From Actinomadura madurae (lineage in GTDB: Bacteria; Actinomycetota; Actinomycetes; Streptosporangiales; Streptosporangiaceae): a stretch of DNA of 64,000 nt. Positions 8,970 to 16,957 of this stretch are shown piece after piece; the stretch's first letter is position 1, and each line of letters opens with the position of its first letter. A program made the position numbers and the translations under genes. The notes beneath the pieces were generated by a model. The model saw nothing but the letters and a program-made list of their open reading frames with translations, had not been told where the DNA came from and made no database searches. The stretch lies in assembly GCF_900115095.1 (NCBI RefSeq), contig NZ_FOVH01000006.1:186001-250000 (forward strand), written 5' to 3'.

Positions 8970-10925
8970 TCAGGTGGTAGGGAACGGGAGCGCCAGAAGG
9001 TGGTAGGTGACGCACAGTTTGAAGAAGGGGACGGATAGGAGCACCAGGAGGGTGAACCCGATCCTGCCGGGGAGCCTCCACCAGTTCTTCCACCAGGCGC
9101 CGGCCAGGGCCACGGGCAGCGGGAGAGCGGCCACGAACGAAGCGGTCGCGATGTAGGGCAGCACCGTCAGACGGGGTGAGCCGAGTACCACGGCCTCCAT
9201 CAGGGAGTTGCCGTCCGACATCGCCAGGGCCATGGCGACGAGGAACACGGTGGTCAGTGCGGCGGCCAGCCAGGCCTGGGCACGGGTCAGGCGGGCGGGG
9301 AGCGGATGCGCGGGCCGGTGCCGCAGACCCCGCACGAGCGCGAGCACCGGGAAAGCGAAGAAGGCGATGATGAACGCGAACGCCCCGCCGATCAGCAGGG
9401 CGAGGTGCAACGACGGTTCGTCGTACCAGGCGAGCCGCTGGTAGGACTCGGCCGGGTTCGCTGACGCGACCAGCGTCTCGCCGTCGAACGCGAGGCGATC
9501 CTGCCCGCCCTTCTCGATGAACAGACCCTGCCGCACCTGCTTCCAGTGCTGGGTCTTCTTGGCCGGGTCCGGGGAGACGCCGGTGGTGGTGAGGGTGCCG
9601 TCCTTGCCGGCGCTCACCTTGATGTTGACGATCAGGCTGTTGAACCGGGTGAGGTCGGAGTTACTGGTGCGGTTGGCCCGGTACGTCCCGGAATAGCGGG
9701 TCGCGTCGCCAGGGGCCTTCGTCGCCGGTGCTGCCAGCGGCTGCGCTCTGGTGGCGGGGGTGTAATGGTCGGTGACGGCGTTCGCCACGCGCTGGGCCAG
9801 CCAGTTCGCGTCTCCGTTCGCGCCATCGCCGTTGTACACGACGTACACGCCGGCGCGCTGCTCGGGCATCAGTGCCAGCACGTTGTGGAAGCCGGGAACG
9901 TCCCCGTCCTTGTAGTAGCGGGGGTGGCCGTTTCGGGGCCGCTCCTCGAAGGTGAAGCCCATGCCGGGCATCGGGTCGATCTGGGTGTACTGGCGCGAAC
10001 GCAAGGGACGGGTGACCGCGGCGCCGCCGAGGGCGGGGTCATCGCCGAGTTGCGCGATCATGAACCGGCCCATGTCGGCGGGTGTGGCGGCGGGCCCGGT
10101 GCCGCTCGGCGTCCACGGCCCGTACTGGCCGCTCTCGGCGGTGAAGCCGCTGCCGGAGGGGCGGTACCCCTTGGCCAGGCGCGCGGCGAACGCCCCGGGG
10201 TGGGGGAGCGCGACACTCGTCCCGGACATGCCGACCGGGCTCAGCACGTGCTCCCTGGCGTAGTCCGCAAAGGGCTGCTTCGAGGCGACTTCGACCAGGA
10301 ATCCGGCGAGCGCGATGCCGTAGTTGTCATAGGCGACACGCGTCCCCGGCGGCCGGACCCGTTCGGGCTGCCACTCCTCGACGCTGCGCCCGAGGGACAC
10401 CACGTCGTTCGGGTCGCGTTCCGCCAGGCCCAGCGTGTGCTCGTCGAACCCGGCGGTGTAGGTGAGCAAGTGCCGCAGTGTCACCGGACGCCCGGGATAG
10501 GTGTTCTTGATCTTGAACGCGGTGAGGTAGCGGTTGACGTCCTGGTCCAGGCTCAGCCGGCCCGCGCGGACGAGTTGCATCACGGCGGTCGCCGTGAACA
10601 GCTTGGTCGTCGAGCCGAGGAAGAACGCCGTCGACGCGGGGTCGACCGGCCTGCGGGACGCGACGTCGGCGACGCCGTATCCCTTCGCGAACACCTGCGC
10701 TCCGTCCTTGACCACGACGACGGACGCGCCGGGAATCCTGTTCTCGGCCAGCTGCGCCGGCACCAGTCCATCGATCAGCCGTGCGATGTCGCCATTCCGG
10801 GATCCACGCCCCTGGGACACGGCCGGGCCTTGATCGGGGGAAGACCGGCTCTGCGCACGCACGGCCGGACAGAAGGCGATGAGGGTCACGAGCGTGCACA
10901 GCAGCGCGAGCGGGAGCTTCTTCAT
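8970..10925 (-). CDS. Secreted, membrane-anchored serine hydrolase (class C beta-lactamase / PBP4* fold)
   Basis: A 651-residue beta-lactamase-family protein. ATG 10925 begins a clear signal peptide; the longer frame from 11012 is Cys/Arg-rich and unlikely. The acylation motif SxxK is GSTTK (Ser105, Lys108) and the second motif YxN is YDN at about 202. A linker domain follows, then about four membrane helices (residues 510-650), so the catalytic domain should sit outside the membrane. The C-terminal helical extension recalls actinobacterial esterase/D-aminopeptidase-like proteins rather than resistance enzymes. It is divergent from a two-module histidine kinase 100 bases away, hinting that this enzyme or its product is tied to that signal system. 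Confidence 0.85.
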   Translation of the reverse strand: MKKLPLALLCTLVTLIAFCPAVRAQSRSSPDQGPAVSQGRGSRNGDIARLIDGLVPAQLAENRIPGASVVVVKDGAQVFAKGYGVADVASRRPVDPASTAFFLGSTTKLFTATAVMQLVRAGRLSLDQDVNRYLTAFKIKNTYPGRPVTLRHLLTYTAGFDEHTLGLAERDPNDVVSLGRSVEEWQPERVRPPGTRVAYDNYGIALAGFLVEVASKQPFADYAREHVLSPVGMSGTSVALPHPGAFAARLAKGYRPSGSGFTAESGQYGPWTPSGTGPAATPADMGRFMIAQLGDDPALGGAAVTRPLRSRQYTQIDPMPGMGFTFEERPRNGHPRYYKDGDVPGFHNVLALMPEQRAGVYVVYNGDGANGDANWLAQRVANAVTDHYTPATRAQPLAAPATKAPGDATRYSGTYRANRTSNSDLTRFNSLIVNIKVSAGKDGTLTTTGVSPDPAKKTQHWKQVRQGLFIEKGGQDRLAFDGETLVASANPAESYQRLAWYDEPSLHLALLIGGAFAFIIAFFAFPVLALVRGLRHRPAHPLPARLTRAQAWLAAALTTVFLVAMALAMSDGNSLMEAVVLGSPRLTVLPYIATASFVAALPLPVALAGAWWKNWWRLPGRIGFTLLVLLSVPFFKLCVTYHLLALPFPTT

Positions 10926-11014
10926 GCGGCCAGGCTCGCCTGCGACCCTGCGGCGGCGACAGTGCCACGTGCACCACCTCACCATGCAGAATGCACGAAC
11001 CGGACAGAACACCC

Positions 11015-11020
11015 TAGGAT
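11015..11020 (+). promoter_or_regulatory. -10-like box for a leaderless kinase transcript
   Basis: TAGGAT fits the actinobacterial TAnnnT -10 and lies exactly six bases before the GTG at 11027, with no Shine-Dalgarno in between. This supports both the start choice and a leaderless mRNA. Confidence 0.5.
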
Positions 11021-11026
11021 TCCCGC

Positions 11027-12784
11027 GTGGTCACCGCAGTGATCGCCGCCGTCCTGGTGGGCCTGGTGGTCTCGCCGGACGGACCGGTGCCGGATCCCGC
11101 GGCGGTCGCGATGCTCGTCCTGCAACTGGTGCACTGCCTGCCGCGGACCCGGCGGTTCCGCGACCGGTTCGGCGCCTGGACCCTCGCCGCGCAGGTCCTG
11201 CTGCTGCCGCTCGGTGGCCCCGCCGGATTCCTCGGCGCGTCGCTGCTCCTCATGCTGCCGCGCCCGGTGCGCGGGCCGCTGTTCGCCGTCGTGGTCGCCG
11301 CGGCCGGATCACTCAACACCGGCAGCCTGTACTCCTGCCTGAACGCCATGGGCAACGCACTGTGCCAAGGCCTGCTGGTGTACGCGCTGACCCGGCTCAG
11401 CGACCTGCGCGACGAGCTCGCGACGACACGGGGCGAACTCGCGGCCAGGTCCGTGGCCATGGAACGCGCCCGGGTCTCGGACGCGCTGGAGGACGCTCTC
11501 GGCACCGCCCTGTCCGAGATCATCCGGCTGGCCGCCGAAGGGCGGGCGGAAGGCGTCCTGGAACGCGCCCGGGCGGCCCGGGCCGAGGTCCGCCGCGCCC
11601 CCGAGCCGCCCGCGCCGGCACCGCTGCCGCCGCCCGGTGACCTCACGCCGCGGACCGCGCTGCCCATCATCGTCATCGGGCACCTCTGGTACCCGGTGAT
11701 CGCGGTGATCTACCTGGTCTCGGCGGCGCCGCCGCCGACGCTGCTCGCCCTCTACATCGCCGACATCATCGCGGTCGTCGGATTGCAGGTGTACCACGTC
11801 CTGCCCCGGCCGCCTGGCGCGCCACCGCGGCACGCGGTATGGACGCTCCCCGCGCAGGCGCTGCTGGCCACCGCGGCGCTGTTCGCGCCCGATCGCCCGT
11901 ACCCGCAGCTCATGTGGCTGGCCGGCGGGGCGGTGCTGGTCATCCTGGCCGCGCGTCCCGGCCGGGCCTGGACCCTGTTCACCGGGTATGTCGCGCTCGT
12001 CCCGGCGACGCTGCTCGTCCGCGGCGACGATGGAGCCGGTGCGGCGTTGTGGACGATCGAAACGGCGGGCGGCGCGCTGATGTTCTACGGGCTGGCGCTG
12101 CTGACCCGCCTCGTCCACGAGATAGCCGAGACCCGGGCGGCGCTGGCGCTGACGGCCGTCGCGCAGGAGCGGCGCCGGATCGCCCGCGACGTGCACGACC
12201 TGCTCGGCGCGGGGCTCTGGGCGATCATGCTCAAGGCCGACCTGGCGACCCGCGACCCGGGCGCGGCGGACGAGGCGCTGGCGGACGCCGCGTCGGCCGC
12301 ACGGAGCGCCCTCGGCGACCTGCGGGCCATCCCCGGCGACGACACGGGGCGGTTGTCGGCCGCGGCCGAGTTGGAGTCAGCACTCGACCTGCTCGCCGCG
12401 GCGGGCGTCGAGGTCACCGTGACGTGGCCGCCGGACTTCCTCCTCCCCCCGGCGACGGATGCGCTGTTCGCCACCGTCTTGCGCGAGGCCGTCACCAACG
12501 TGATGCGACACAGCGCCGCCCGCCACTGCCTGGTCGAGGCGGTACGCGACGACGACCGCGCCCGGGTGCGCGTCGTCAACGACGGAACCGAAGCCGTCCC
12601 GTCCAGCCCTCCGGGCCAGGGCCTCGCCAACCTCACGGCCCGGGCCGGCGCACTCGGCGGGGCGCTCACCGCCCGCCCCCTCCCCGACGGCCGGTTCGAG
12701 CTGTCCGTTGACGCGGCCCGATCCGCCCGCGCGACCAGCGGGACATCGCTCGGTAGCGGACCGCGCACACCTAGAATCCCCTGA
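11027..12784 (+). CDS. Two-module sensor histidine kinase (NarL/DesK type) with a degenerate first DHp
   Basis: A 585-residue membrane kinase built from an internal duplication. Module 1: membrane helices (about 1-125), then a coiled segment and a DHp-like helix where RVSDALEDALG replaces the phosphoacceptor His with Glu155. Module 2: membrane helices (about 205-370), then RIARDVHDLLG with phosphoacceptor His390, followed by an HATPase domain with N box EAVTNVMRH (about 485) and G box GQGLANL (about 530). The halves align: LQLVHCLPR...AWTLAAQ against LQVYHVLPR...AVWTLPAQ. The second half is a normal HisKA_3 kinase; the first is probably a sensory or dimerisation pseudo-module. The response regulator follows 16 bases later. 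Confidence 0.88.
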   Translation: MVTAVIAAVLVGLVVSPDGPVPDPAAVAMLVLQLVHCLPRTRRFRDRFGAWTLAAQVLLLPLGGPAGFLGASLLLMLPRPVRGPLFAVVVAAAGSLNTGSLYSCLNAMGNALCQGLLVYALTRLSDLRDELATTRGELAARSVAMERARVSDALEDALGTALSEIIRLAAEGRAEGVLERARAARAEVRRAPEPPAPAPLPPPGDLTPRTALPIIVIGHLWYPVIAVIYLVSAAPPPTLLALYIADIIAVVGLQVYHVLPRPPGAPPRHAVWTLPAQALLATAALFAPDRPYPQLMWLAGGAVLVILAARPGRAWTLFTGYVALVPATLLVRGDDGAGAALWTIETAGGALMFYGLALLTRLVHEIAETRAALALTAVAQERRRIARDVHDLLGAGLWAIMLKADLATRDPGAADEALADAASAARSALGDLRAIPGDDTGRLSAAAELESALDLLAAAGVEVTVTWPPDFLLPPATDALFATVLREAVTNVMRHSAARHCLVEAVRDDDRARVRVVNDGTEAVPSSPPGQGLANLTARAGALGGALTARPLPDGRFELSVDAARSARATSGTSLGSGPRTPRIP

Positions 12785-12800
12785 GAACCCGGAGGAGCCG

Positions 12801-13406
12801 ATGATCAGACTGCTGGTGGGCGAGGACATGCATCTCGTCCGCGGTGCTCTGGTCGCGTTGCTGGAGCGGGAGGACGACCTGACCGTCGTCGCCGAGGTGG
12901 GAAGCGGAGAGCAGATCGTCCCCGCCGCGCGCGAGCACCGCCCCGACATCGCGGTGCTCGATATCGGCATGCCGGGCGTCGACGGCATCGAGGCGGCGGC
13001 CCAGATCGCCGCCGAACTCCCCGGCTGCAAGGTGCTCTTGGTCACAGGCTCCGCGACGCCGACCATGCTGCGCCGGGCACTGGCCGCCAACGTGCACGGC
13101 TTCATGGTCAAGGACGCGCCGGCACATGAACTGGCCGAGGCGATCAGACGGATCGTCGCGGGCCGGCAGGTCATCGACCAGGCGCTTGCCACGCGCGCCC
13201 TCACCGCGCCGGAGAACCCTCTGACCGATCGCGAACTGGACGTGCTGAGGCTGGCGGCGTCCGGCTCCGACCCGTCGGAGATCGCCGCGCGGCTTCACCT
13301 GTCGCGCGGCACGGTCCGCAACTACCTCGGGGCGATCGTCACCAAGCTGAACGCCCGCAACCGCCTCGACGCCGTCCGAATAGCCACCGAAGCCGACTGG
13401 CTGTAG
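12801..13406 (+). CDS. NarL/LuxR-family response regulator (partner of the preceding kinase)
   Basis: A 201-residue two-domain regulator. The receiver has acidic residues Glu8/Asp9, phospho-acceptor Asp54 in VLDIGMPG and Lys at about 104 in FMVKD. The output is a LuxR-type helix-turn-helix (LTDRELDVLRLAASG...LSRGTVRNYL) at about 140-200. ATG 12801 has a strong GGAGGAG seven bases upstream and starts 16 bases after the kinase stop, so the pair is co-transcribed. Likely targets are its own operon and the divergent serine hydrolase; that is inference from position. Confidence 0.92.
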   Translation: MIRLLVGEDMHLVRGALVALLEREDDLTVVAEVGSGEQIVPAAREHRPDIAVLDIGMPGVDGIEAAAQIAAELPGCKVLLVTGSATPTMLRRALAANVHGFMVKDAPAHELAEAIRRIVAGRQVIDQALATRALTAPENPLTDRELDVLRLAASGSDPSEIAARLHLSRGTVRNYLGAIVTKLNARNRLDAVRIATEADWL

Positions 13407-13500
13407 GAGGATCCGCATCAGCCGCCCGACCGGGTCGGCGATGACCTGCACTTTCAGCCGGTAGACCTGCGAGCGGGTTGAGCGCGCGGGCTGGACAGGG
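13407..13500 (-). pseudogene. Possible remnant of an IS5-type transposase
   Basis: On the minus strand a short frame reads KVQVIADPVGRLMRIL, resembling the (H/N)VQVIADPxGRL block around the DDE catalytic core of IS5-family transposases. No full gene, inverted repeats or target duplication are visible, and the frame runs straight into the response regulator 3' end. If real, it is a fragment of under 100 bases. The next bases (13520-13600) are T/G-rich and less GC-biased than the surroundings, also consistent with inserted DNA. Confidence 0.3.
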
Positions 13501-13562
13501 CACGACACGCTGCACGGCCCTGCCCGGCAAAGTTTGGTGCGTGCGGCGCGTTGTGTGTTGGG

Positions 13563-14150
13563 TTAGTTGGTGGGGTGGTTTGGTAGGAGTTGGGATGCGA
13601 GCGATCGTGCTGTGGCGGTGAGTGTGGTCGTGTCCAGCCCGGTCCGGCTCATGAAGACGAGCCCCTGTTGCGCGGCCAGGAGGGCCCGCGCTAGTGCGAT
13701 CGGATCCGTTTCTGCCGGTAGATCGCCTTCGCGTTGGGCGCGGGCGACGCAGTCGGCGATCAGCGCGGTGGACGTCTCGTAGGCGCGGTGGGCGTGGTCG
13801 AGGACTTCCGGATCGGCGTTGCCTAGTTCGCAGGTGCTGTTGGCCAGGAGGCAGCCACGCCGCGTGTCGGTGTCGATGGGTGCCTCGAGGAGCATGCGTA
13901 GTGCGTCCAGGGCCCGTGGACTTTCGGCGAGGGCGTCGCGAAGGTGGCCATGGCTGTCGTCGGTGTAGCTGCGCAGCGCCCGGAGGAAGAGCTGGCGCTT
14001 GTCGCCGAACGCCGCGTACAGGCTGCCTTTGCCCAGGCCGCTGACCCGCATCAGGTCCTCTAGCGAGGTCGCGGCGTAGCCGGCGTCCCAGAACTGGTCA
14101 CGGACGGCGTTCAGTACCTGCTTCTCGTCGAACGATCGCGGACGTGCCAT
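13563..14150 (-). CDS. TetR/AcrR-family repressor
   Basis: A 195-residue regulator with an N-terminal TetR helix-turn-helix (about residues 8-55, AVRDQFWDAGYAATSLEDLM...GKGSLYAAFGDK) and a C-terminal ligand-binding helical domain. It diverges from a short-chain dehydrogenase; the gap is almost entirely one palindrome containing two operator-like GACCG-N2-CGGTC sites. It is therefore expected to repress itself and the SDR gene until an inducer, probably the SDR substrate or a related xenobiotic, is bound. Confidence 0.92.
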   Translation of the reverse strand: MARPRSFDEKQVLNAVRDQFWDAGYAATSLEDLMRVSGLGKGSLYAAFGDKRQLFLRALRSYTDDSHGHLRDALAESPRALDALRMLLEAPIDTDTRRGCLLANSTCELGNADPEVLDHAHRAYETSTALIADCVARAQREGDLPAETDPIALARALLAAQQGLVFMSRTGLDTTTLTATARSLASQLLPNHPTN

Positions 14151-14163
14151 GCGGACAGGATAC

Positions 14164-14221
14164 GGAGTTCTTGACCGTGCGGTCCACCATCCTTATGGTG
14201 GACCGCACGGTCAAGAACTCC
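14164..14221. promoter_or_regulatory. 58-bp perfect palindrome carrying two face-to-face promoters and two TetR operators
   Basis: Arms of 27 bp (14164-14190 and 14195-14221) are exact complements around a 4-base centre, cctt. Each arm holds TTGACC (-35) and the near-palindrome GACCG-N2-CGGTC typical of TetR-family operators. Rightward: TTGACC at 14171-14176, 17 bases, TATGGT at 14194-14199. Leftward: TTGACC at 14214-14209, 17 bases, GATGGT at 14191-14186. A repressor on either site would cover the spacer of a promoter. Nine further bases (14142-14150 against 14222-14230) repeat the start of tetR in inverted form. Confidence 0.85.
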
Positions 14222-14254
14222 ATGGCACGTTGCATCTAGGGAAGTGGGGAGCAC

Positions 14255-15001
14255 ATGGGAAAGCTGGACGGCAAGGTGGCGATCGTGACCGGCGGGTCGC
14301 GGGGGATCGGGGCGGCGTCGGCGCTGGCGCTGGCCGACGAGGGCGCCGACGTCGCGATCAGCTACTCGTCCTCGGCGGATCGGGCCAAGGCCGTGGTCGC
14401 CGACCTGGAGGCGAAGGGAGTGCGCGCGGCGGCCTTCCAGGCCGACCAGGCGGACGCGGCGCAGGCGGCCGGCTTGATCGGGCGCGTGGTCGAGCAGTTC
14501 GGGAAGCTGGACATTCTGGTCAACAACGCGGCCGTGGGCGGTGGCGGCCTGCTCGACGGCGAGCCCGTCGACGAGGCCGCCGTCGAGCGGCAGCTCACCG
14601 TCAACTACACGAGCGTGGTGGCCGGGATCCAGGCGGCGTTGCCGTTGCTGCCCGATGGCGGGCGGATCGTCAGCATCAGCTCGGGTGTGGCCACCCGGGC
14701 GGGTTTCCAGGGGATGGCGTACTACACGGGCACGAAGTCGGCCCTTGAGGGCTTCAGCCGGGGCGCGGCCCGCGATCTGGCGCACCGGGGCATCACGGTC
14801 AACGTCGTCCAACCCGGGTTCGTCGACACCGAAGCAAACCCCGCCGACGGCCCGGCCGCGTCCATGTTCCTTCCGACCGCGGCGATGGGGCGGTACGGCA
14901 GGCCGGAGGAGATCGCCGCGGGCGTCGTCTTCCTCGCCAGCCCGCAGGCCTCCTACGTCACCGGCGCAGTGCTGAGGATCGACGGCGGATACGCCGCGTA
15001 G
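14255..15001 (+). CDS. Short-chain dehydrogenase/reductase (FabG-like)
   Basis: A 248-residue classical SDR. The NAD(P) motif TGGSRGIG is at residues 12-19, the NNA motif at about 90, the catalytic Ser near 143 and YxxxK is Tyr157-Lys161. It should oxidise or reduce a small alcohol/ketone; the substrate is unknown. GGAAGTGGGGAGC upstream supports ATG 14255. It diverges from a TetR repressor across a long operator palindrome, an arrangement typical of inducible detoxification reductases. A strong hairpin begins at its stop codon. Confidence 0.9.
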   Translation: MGKLDGKVAIVTGGSRGIGAASALALADEGADVAISYSSSADRAKAVVADLEAKGVRAAAFQADQADAAQAAGLIGRVVEQFGKLDILVNNAAVGGGGLLDGEPVDEAAVERQLTVNYTSVVAGIQAALPLLPDGGRIVSISSGVATRAGFQGMAYYTGTKSALEGFSRGAARDLAHRGITVNVVQPGFVDTEANPADGPAASMFLPTAAMGRYGRPEEIAAGVVFLASPQASYVTGAVLRIDGGYAA

Positions 15002-15034
15002 CCCGGCCGTGTCGGGCACCCGACACGGCCGGGC
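15001..15034 (+). terminator. Terminator hairpin after the SDR gene
   Basis: A 16-bp perfect inverted repeat: arm gcccggccgtgtcggg at 15001-15016 and complement at 15019-15034. It begins at the last base of the stop codon and lies between convergent genes, so it may act on both strands. Confidence 0.8.
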
Positions 15035-15111
15035 GAGCGGGTCGACGCCGAGCTGACGGACTGGAGGATCCGTTCCACATCGCCGCGGCCGGTGGCCGGT
15101 CTCCGTCCCGA

Positions 15112-16767
15112 TCAGCGGGCGAGGCGCGTCCAGAAGGGGAGGTGGTGCTCGGCTGCGAGGTCGACCGGGCGGATGCCGCCCGCGCCGGGGGCGAGGGACT
15201 GGACGTGGGGAGTGCGGCCGCCGGTCGTGCGGAACAGCGGCCACCGGGGGCCGCCGGCCCTGCCGGGATCTCCGAAGGCCGCGAAGCTCGTCCAGTAGCC
15301 GATCATCTGCTGGGCGAGCCGCGCCTGTTCGGGGTCTAGCTTGGGCGGGAGGCCGCCCAGGTCGAACAGGTACCACAGCTCGGAAGCGTGCTGGGCGCCC
15401 ATCGGCATCTTCGGGGGACCGGGGGTCAGCGCCGGCGGGTCGGGGTCGGCGAACTCGTACTGGTACACCGGCACCTGCCGGGAGAGGGTGCGGGACATGG
15501 CGTTCTGCGCGTACACCCATTTGCGGTCGGTGACGATCGCCGACCACGCCAGCGCGGCCGAGTCGTAGGCCGACCGCGGATATTCGGCCCGGACCGCCTT
15601 CTCGTCCTCGCCGAAGGTCTCGCTCATCACCGTGTTGAAGGTCTGCTCGGTCATGGGCCGGCGCCGGCCCGCCGCGGCCTCGTCATAGATCGCCGTGGAC
15701 TGGGTGGACTCGTCGCGGGTGTTGCCCGACAGGACCGGCACGTGGTGGAAGCGTCCGGCGCGCAGCGCGTCGGACGGCCGCATCGGCAGCACATCGGTGC
15801 CGTAGGCCGGGTGGATGTACTTGTTGAGCACGGGCATCAGCTTGTCGACGGGCAGCTTGCGCATGCAGGCGATGACCGCTGGGTCATCGCCGGTGCAGCC
15901 CAGGTCGGCGGCGGTCTGCCGACCGCGGGCCTGGACGGTCGCGAGCGGCAAGAGCACGTCGTCCGGCTTCTGGCCGCGGTAGTCGAAGTTCTTGAGCCAG
16001 CCGAGGGAGCATGAGCCGCTCTGCAGGATGGCCTTCCCGAACAGGCCCCTGGCGCCCGGCGACGTGAGCTGCGCGCAGCCGCTGACCCCGCCCGCGGACT
16101 GGCCGGCGAAGGTCACATTGCGGGGGTCTCCGCCGAACCGGGCGATGTTGCGGTTCACCCAGGACAGGGCGGCCTGCTGGTCCTTGAGGCCGTACGATCC
16201 CGATCCCTCCAGGCCGGGATGGCCGAAGAAGCCGAACACGCCGAGCCGGTAGTTGACGGTCACGACGACGACATCGCCCTGAGCCGCCATGCGGTCGGCG
16301 GTGTAGTTGCCGCCCGCACCCATGTAGTAGCCGCCGCCGTGCACCCACACGACCACCGGCCTCGGCTTGGCGGGATCGCCGGCCGGCGCGGTCACGTTGA
16401 GGTTGAGGCAGTCCTCGTTCTTGCTTCCGCTGGGGATCTCGCCGGGGCCCTGCGGGCACGCCGGACCGGGCCGGGTCGCGTCCCGCGTGTCACCCCAGGG
16501 CGCCGGCGGCCGCGGGTCCTGCCAGCGAAGGTCGCCCACCGGCGGTGCCGCGTACGGGACGCCCTGGAAGACGCGGACGTTCCCGGTCGCCTTGCCGCGT
16601 ACCGCACCGTACTCGGTGTGCGCTACGGGCCCGGCGCCGTCGTGCGTCGCTCCGGTCCCTCCCGACGCGCTGAGCTTCGCGGGCTTGGCGTCGGCGCATG
16701 ACGCCGTGGCCACCCCGGCGGTCAGGGCCAGCAGCGCCAGTGGCAGGCGCCGGTTCCGGGCTCTCAT
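15112..16767 (-). CDS. Secreted type-B carboxylesterase (probable lipoprotein)
   Basis: A 551-residue alpha/beta-hydrolase of the carboxylesterase B family. The nucleophile elbow is GQSAGG (Ser224), the oxyanion hole HGGGYYMG lies at about 144-151, and the C-terminal catalytic His is in QHASELWYLF (about 468). The signal peptide ends in TASC (Cys24), so a lipid anchor is likely. It would hydrolyse carboxylic esters at the cell surface. ATG 16767 has GGAGGGA upstream. It diverges from a second double-module histidine kinase, mirroring the hydrolase/kinase pair at 8.9-13.4 kb. Confidence 0.9.
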   Translation of the reverse strand: MRARNRRLPLALLALTAGVATASCADAKPAKLSASGGTGATHDGAGPVAHTEYGAVRGKATGNVRVFQGVPYAAPPVGDLRWQDPRPPAPWGDTRDATRPGPACPQGPGEIPSGSKNEDCLNLNVTAPAGDPAKPRPVVVWVHGGGYYMGAGGNYTADRMAAQGDVVVVTVNYRLGVFGFFGHPGLEGSGSYGLKDQQAALSWVNRNIARFGGDPRNVTFAGQSAGGVSGCAQLTSPGARGLFGKAILQSGSCSLGWLKNFDYRGQKPDDVLLPLATVQARGRQTAADLGCTGDDPAVIACMRKLPVDKLMPVLNKYIHPAYGTDVLPMRPSDALRAGRFHHVPVLSGNTRDESTQSTAIYDEAAAGRRRPMTEQTFNTVMSETFGEDEKAVRAEYPRSAYDSAALAWSAIVTDRKWVYAQNAMSRTLSRQVPVYQYEFADPDPPALTPGPPKMPMGAQHASELWYLFDLGGLPPKLDPEQARLAQQMIGYWTSFAAFGDPGRAGGPRWPLFRTTGGRTPHVQSLAPGAGGIRPVDLAAEHHLPFWTRLAR

Positions 16768-16944
16768 CGGTGACGTCCCTCCGTGTGCTCGATCGTCCGC
16801 TCACGAGTCCAGTGGACGGCGGGGAGGCCGCACTAGCGGAGAAGGCGGTGCGCCCTGTCCACGAAAGTTGATCGCCCCGCCGCCGCGTACCCTCCTTCGT
16901 CGGCTTCGCGGCCGGATCAGGGCCTCCTTCGCCGGGGCCGGACG

Positions 16945-16950
16945 TACCGT
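16945..16950 (+). promoter_or_regulatory. -10-like box for a leaderless kinase transcript
   Basis: TACCGT (TAnnnT) lies seven bases before ATG 16958 and there is no Shine-Dalgarno, matching the other leaderless starts in this window. Confidence 0.45.
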
Positions 16951-16957
16951 GTGCCGC

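Noticed and set aside
8970..11012. Beta-lactamase-fold protein as an antibiotic resistance enzyme
   Set aside because: SxxK and YxN motifs are shared with esterases and DD-peptidases; the C-terminal membrane helices and kinase context do not point to resistance.
16367..16957. Upstream in-frame extension of the second kinase overlapping the carboxylesterase gene
   Set aside because: The extension is the antisense shadow of the esterase and its promoter; the membrane domain begins right after ATG 16958, which has a -10-like box seven bases upstream.
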